This document shows positions 54,119-54,369 of a stretch of DNA of 54,369 nucleotides, piece by piece. The notes beneath the pieces were generated by a model that saw nothing but the letters and a program-made list of their open reading frames with translations, did not search any database and was not told where the DNA came from. How positions within the stretch are numbered: the stretch's first letter is position 1; each line of letters starts with the position of its first letter. The position numbers and the translations under genes were made by a program. The stretch comes from a virus: IMG/VR virus record IMGVR_UViG_3300036820_000024, positions 1-54,369 of that record. One strand, given 5' to 3'.

Positions 54119-54369
54119 ATGCTTTTAATCGACTTTTTACAAACCCTGGCCTTTGCCGGGGTTACGGCTTTAATATCGGTCGTGTACCGTTACGTATTGC
54201 TCGAGGAGGTTTTACATTTTTGGTTAAAGATCGGCGAACGCTGGGAGCGCCGTTGGTTTTATAAACCCGTTTGGGGTTGTCACAAGTGCATAGCGGGGCA
54301 ATTAACTGCCTGGTTGTACCTTGCGCGGCTCATACGGTCGAATTTTAAACTTTTGATATACTTGCCCGG
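54119..54369 (+). CDS. Membrane protein with CxxC motif, N-terminal part (gene spans the contig ends)
   Basis: ATG 54119 begins the gene that continues at base 1-245 of the window; the complete product has about 116 aa. The N-terminal hydrophobic segment (IDFLQTLAFAGVTALISVVY) and the CHKC motif lie in this part. The ATG follows the previous stop by one base. See the entry at 1-245. Confidence 0.8.
   Translation, partial: MLLIDFLQTLAFAGVTALISVVYRYVLLEEVLHFWLKIGERWERRWFYKPVWGCHKCIAGQLTAWLYLARLIRSNFKLLIYLP
54225..54369. repeat. Terminal direct repeat (right copy)
   Basis: Equal to 1-145 except for position 54243 (G against T at 19). It makes the genome circular by overlap, with a unit length of 54,224 bp. 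Confidence 0.95.

Noticed and set aside
1-54369. CRISPR array, tRNA genes, integrase or attachment site
   Set aside because: No regularly spaced direct repeats, no cloverleaf-like sequence in the intergenic gaps and no tyrosine or serine recombinase motif were seen on either strand.

Overview
The window is a complete or nearly complete genome of a tailed phage (Caudoviricetes, siphovirus-like) infecting a member of the Bacteroidota. The last 145 bases repeat the first 145 with one mismatch (position 19 T, 54243 G), and one membrane-protein gene runs across the two ends, so the molecule was assembled as a circle of about 54,224 bp. The host assignment rests on promoters of the Bacteroidota type (TTTG, about 20 bp, TAnnTTTG), almost no Shine-Dalgarno sequences, Bacteroidota-style signal peptides, and domain families common in Bacteroidota mobile elements (LPD29, DUF2693). 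All convincing genes lie on the + strand. No integrase, recombinase of the integrase type, tRNA or CRISPR array was found, so a virulent lifestyle is likely.

Layout. 1-10210: tail assembly (a chaperone pair with a candidate -1 frameshift, a 1239-aa tape measure, a distal tail protein, and a long fibre with an SGNH esterase domain). 10376-13984: further tail and virion proteins, each bounded by promoters or terminators. 14061-16254: lysis cassette (membrane coiled-coil protein, holin candidate, endolysin) interrupted by a NUMOD/HNH homing endonuclease. 16416-20119: small genes, a C5 cytosine methyltransferase and a PAPS-reductase-like protein. 20255-25452: HTH regulator, annealing-protein candidate, YqaJ exonuclease, replication initiator with internal 24-bp repeats, loader candidate and DUF1064 nuclease. 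25521-37803: coiled-coil protein, many small genes, HNH nuclease, ASCH and Gp37/Gp68-like proteins, three adenine/N4-type methyltransferases, a nucleoside deoxyribosyltransferase-like protein and a MazG fusion. 37972-41329: terminase small and large subunits with four small genes between them. 41339-44815: a second early-type cluster of small genes (LPD29, DUF2693, small membrane proteins) under near-duplicate promoters. 44888-54117: a secreted protein, portal, head morphogenesis protein, scaffold, major capsid and neck genes, with another HNH endonuclease, leading back into the tail genes.

The genome encodes its own recombination and replication-initiation factors but no recognisable DNA polymerase, so it must borrow the host replisome. 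Four DNA methyltransferases, with no partner restriction enzyme seen, suggest protection of phage DNA. Most notable: a perfect 14-bp palindrome matching the chromosomal parS core, lying in the linker of the MazG fusion gene; strong over-representation of CCWGG and CTCGAG everywhere except the fibre gene, which looks imported; iteron-like repeats inside the initiator gene; a T7 slippery heptamer in the tail chaperone; and two phage proteins with apparent signal peptides. Functions described as resemblances come from reading motifs by eye; no database search was run.
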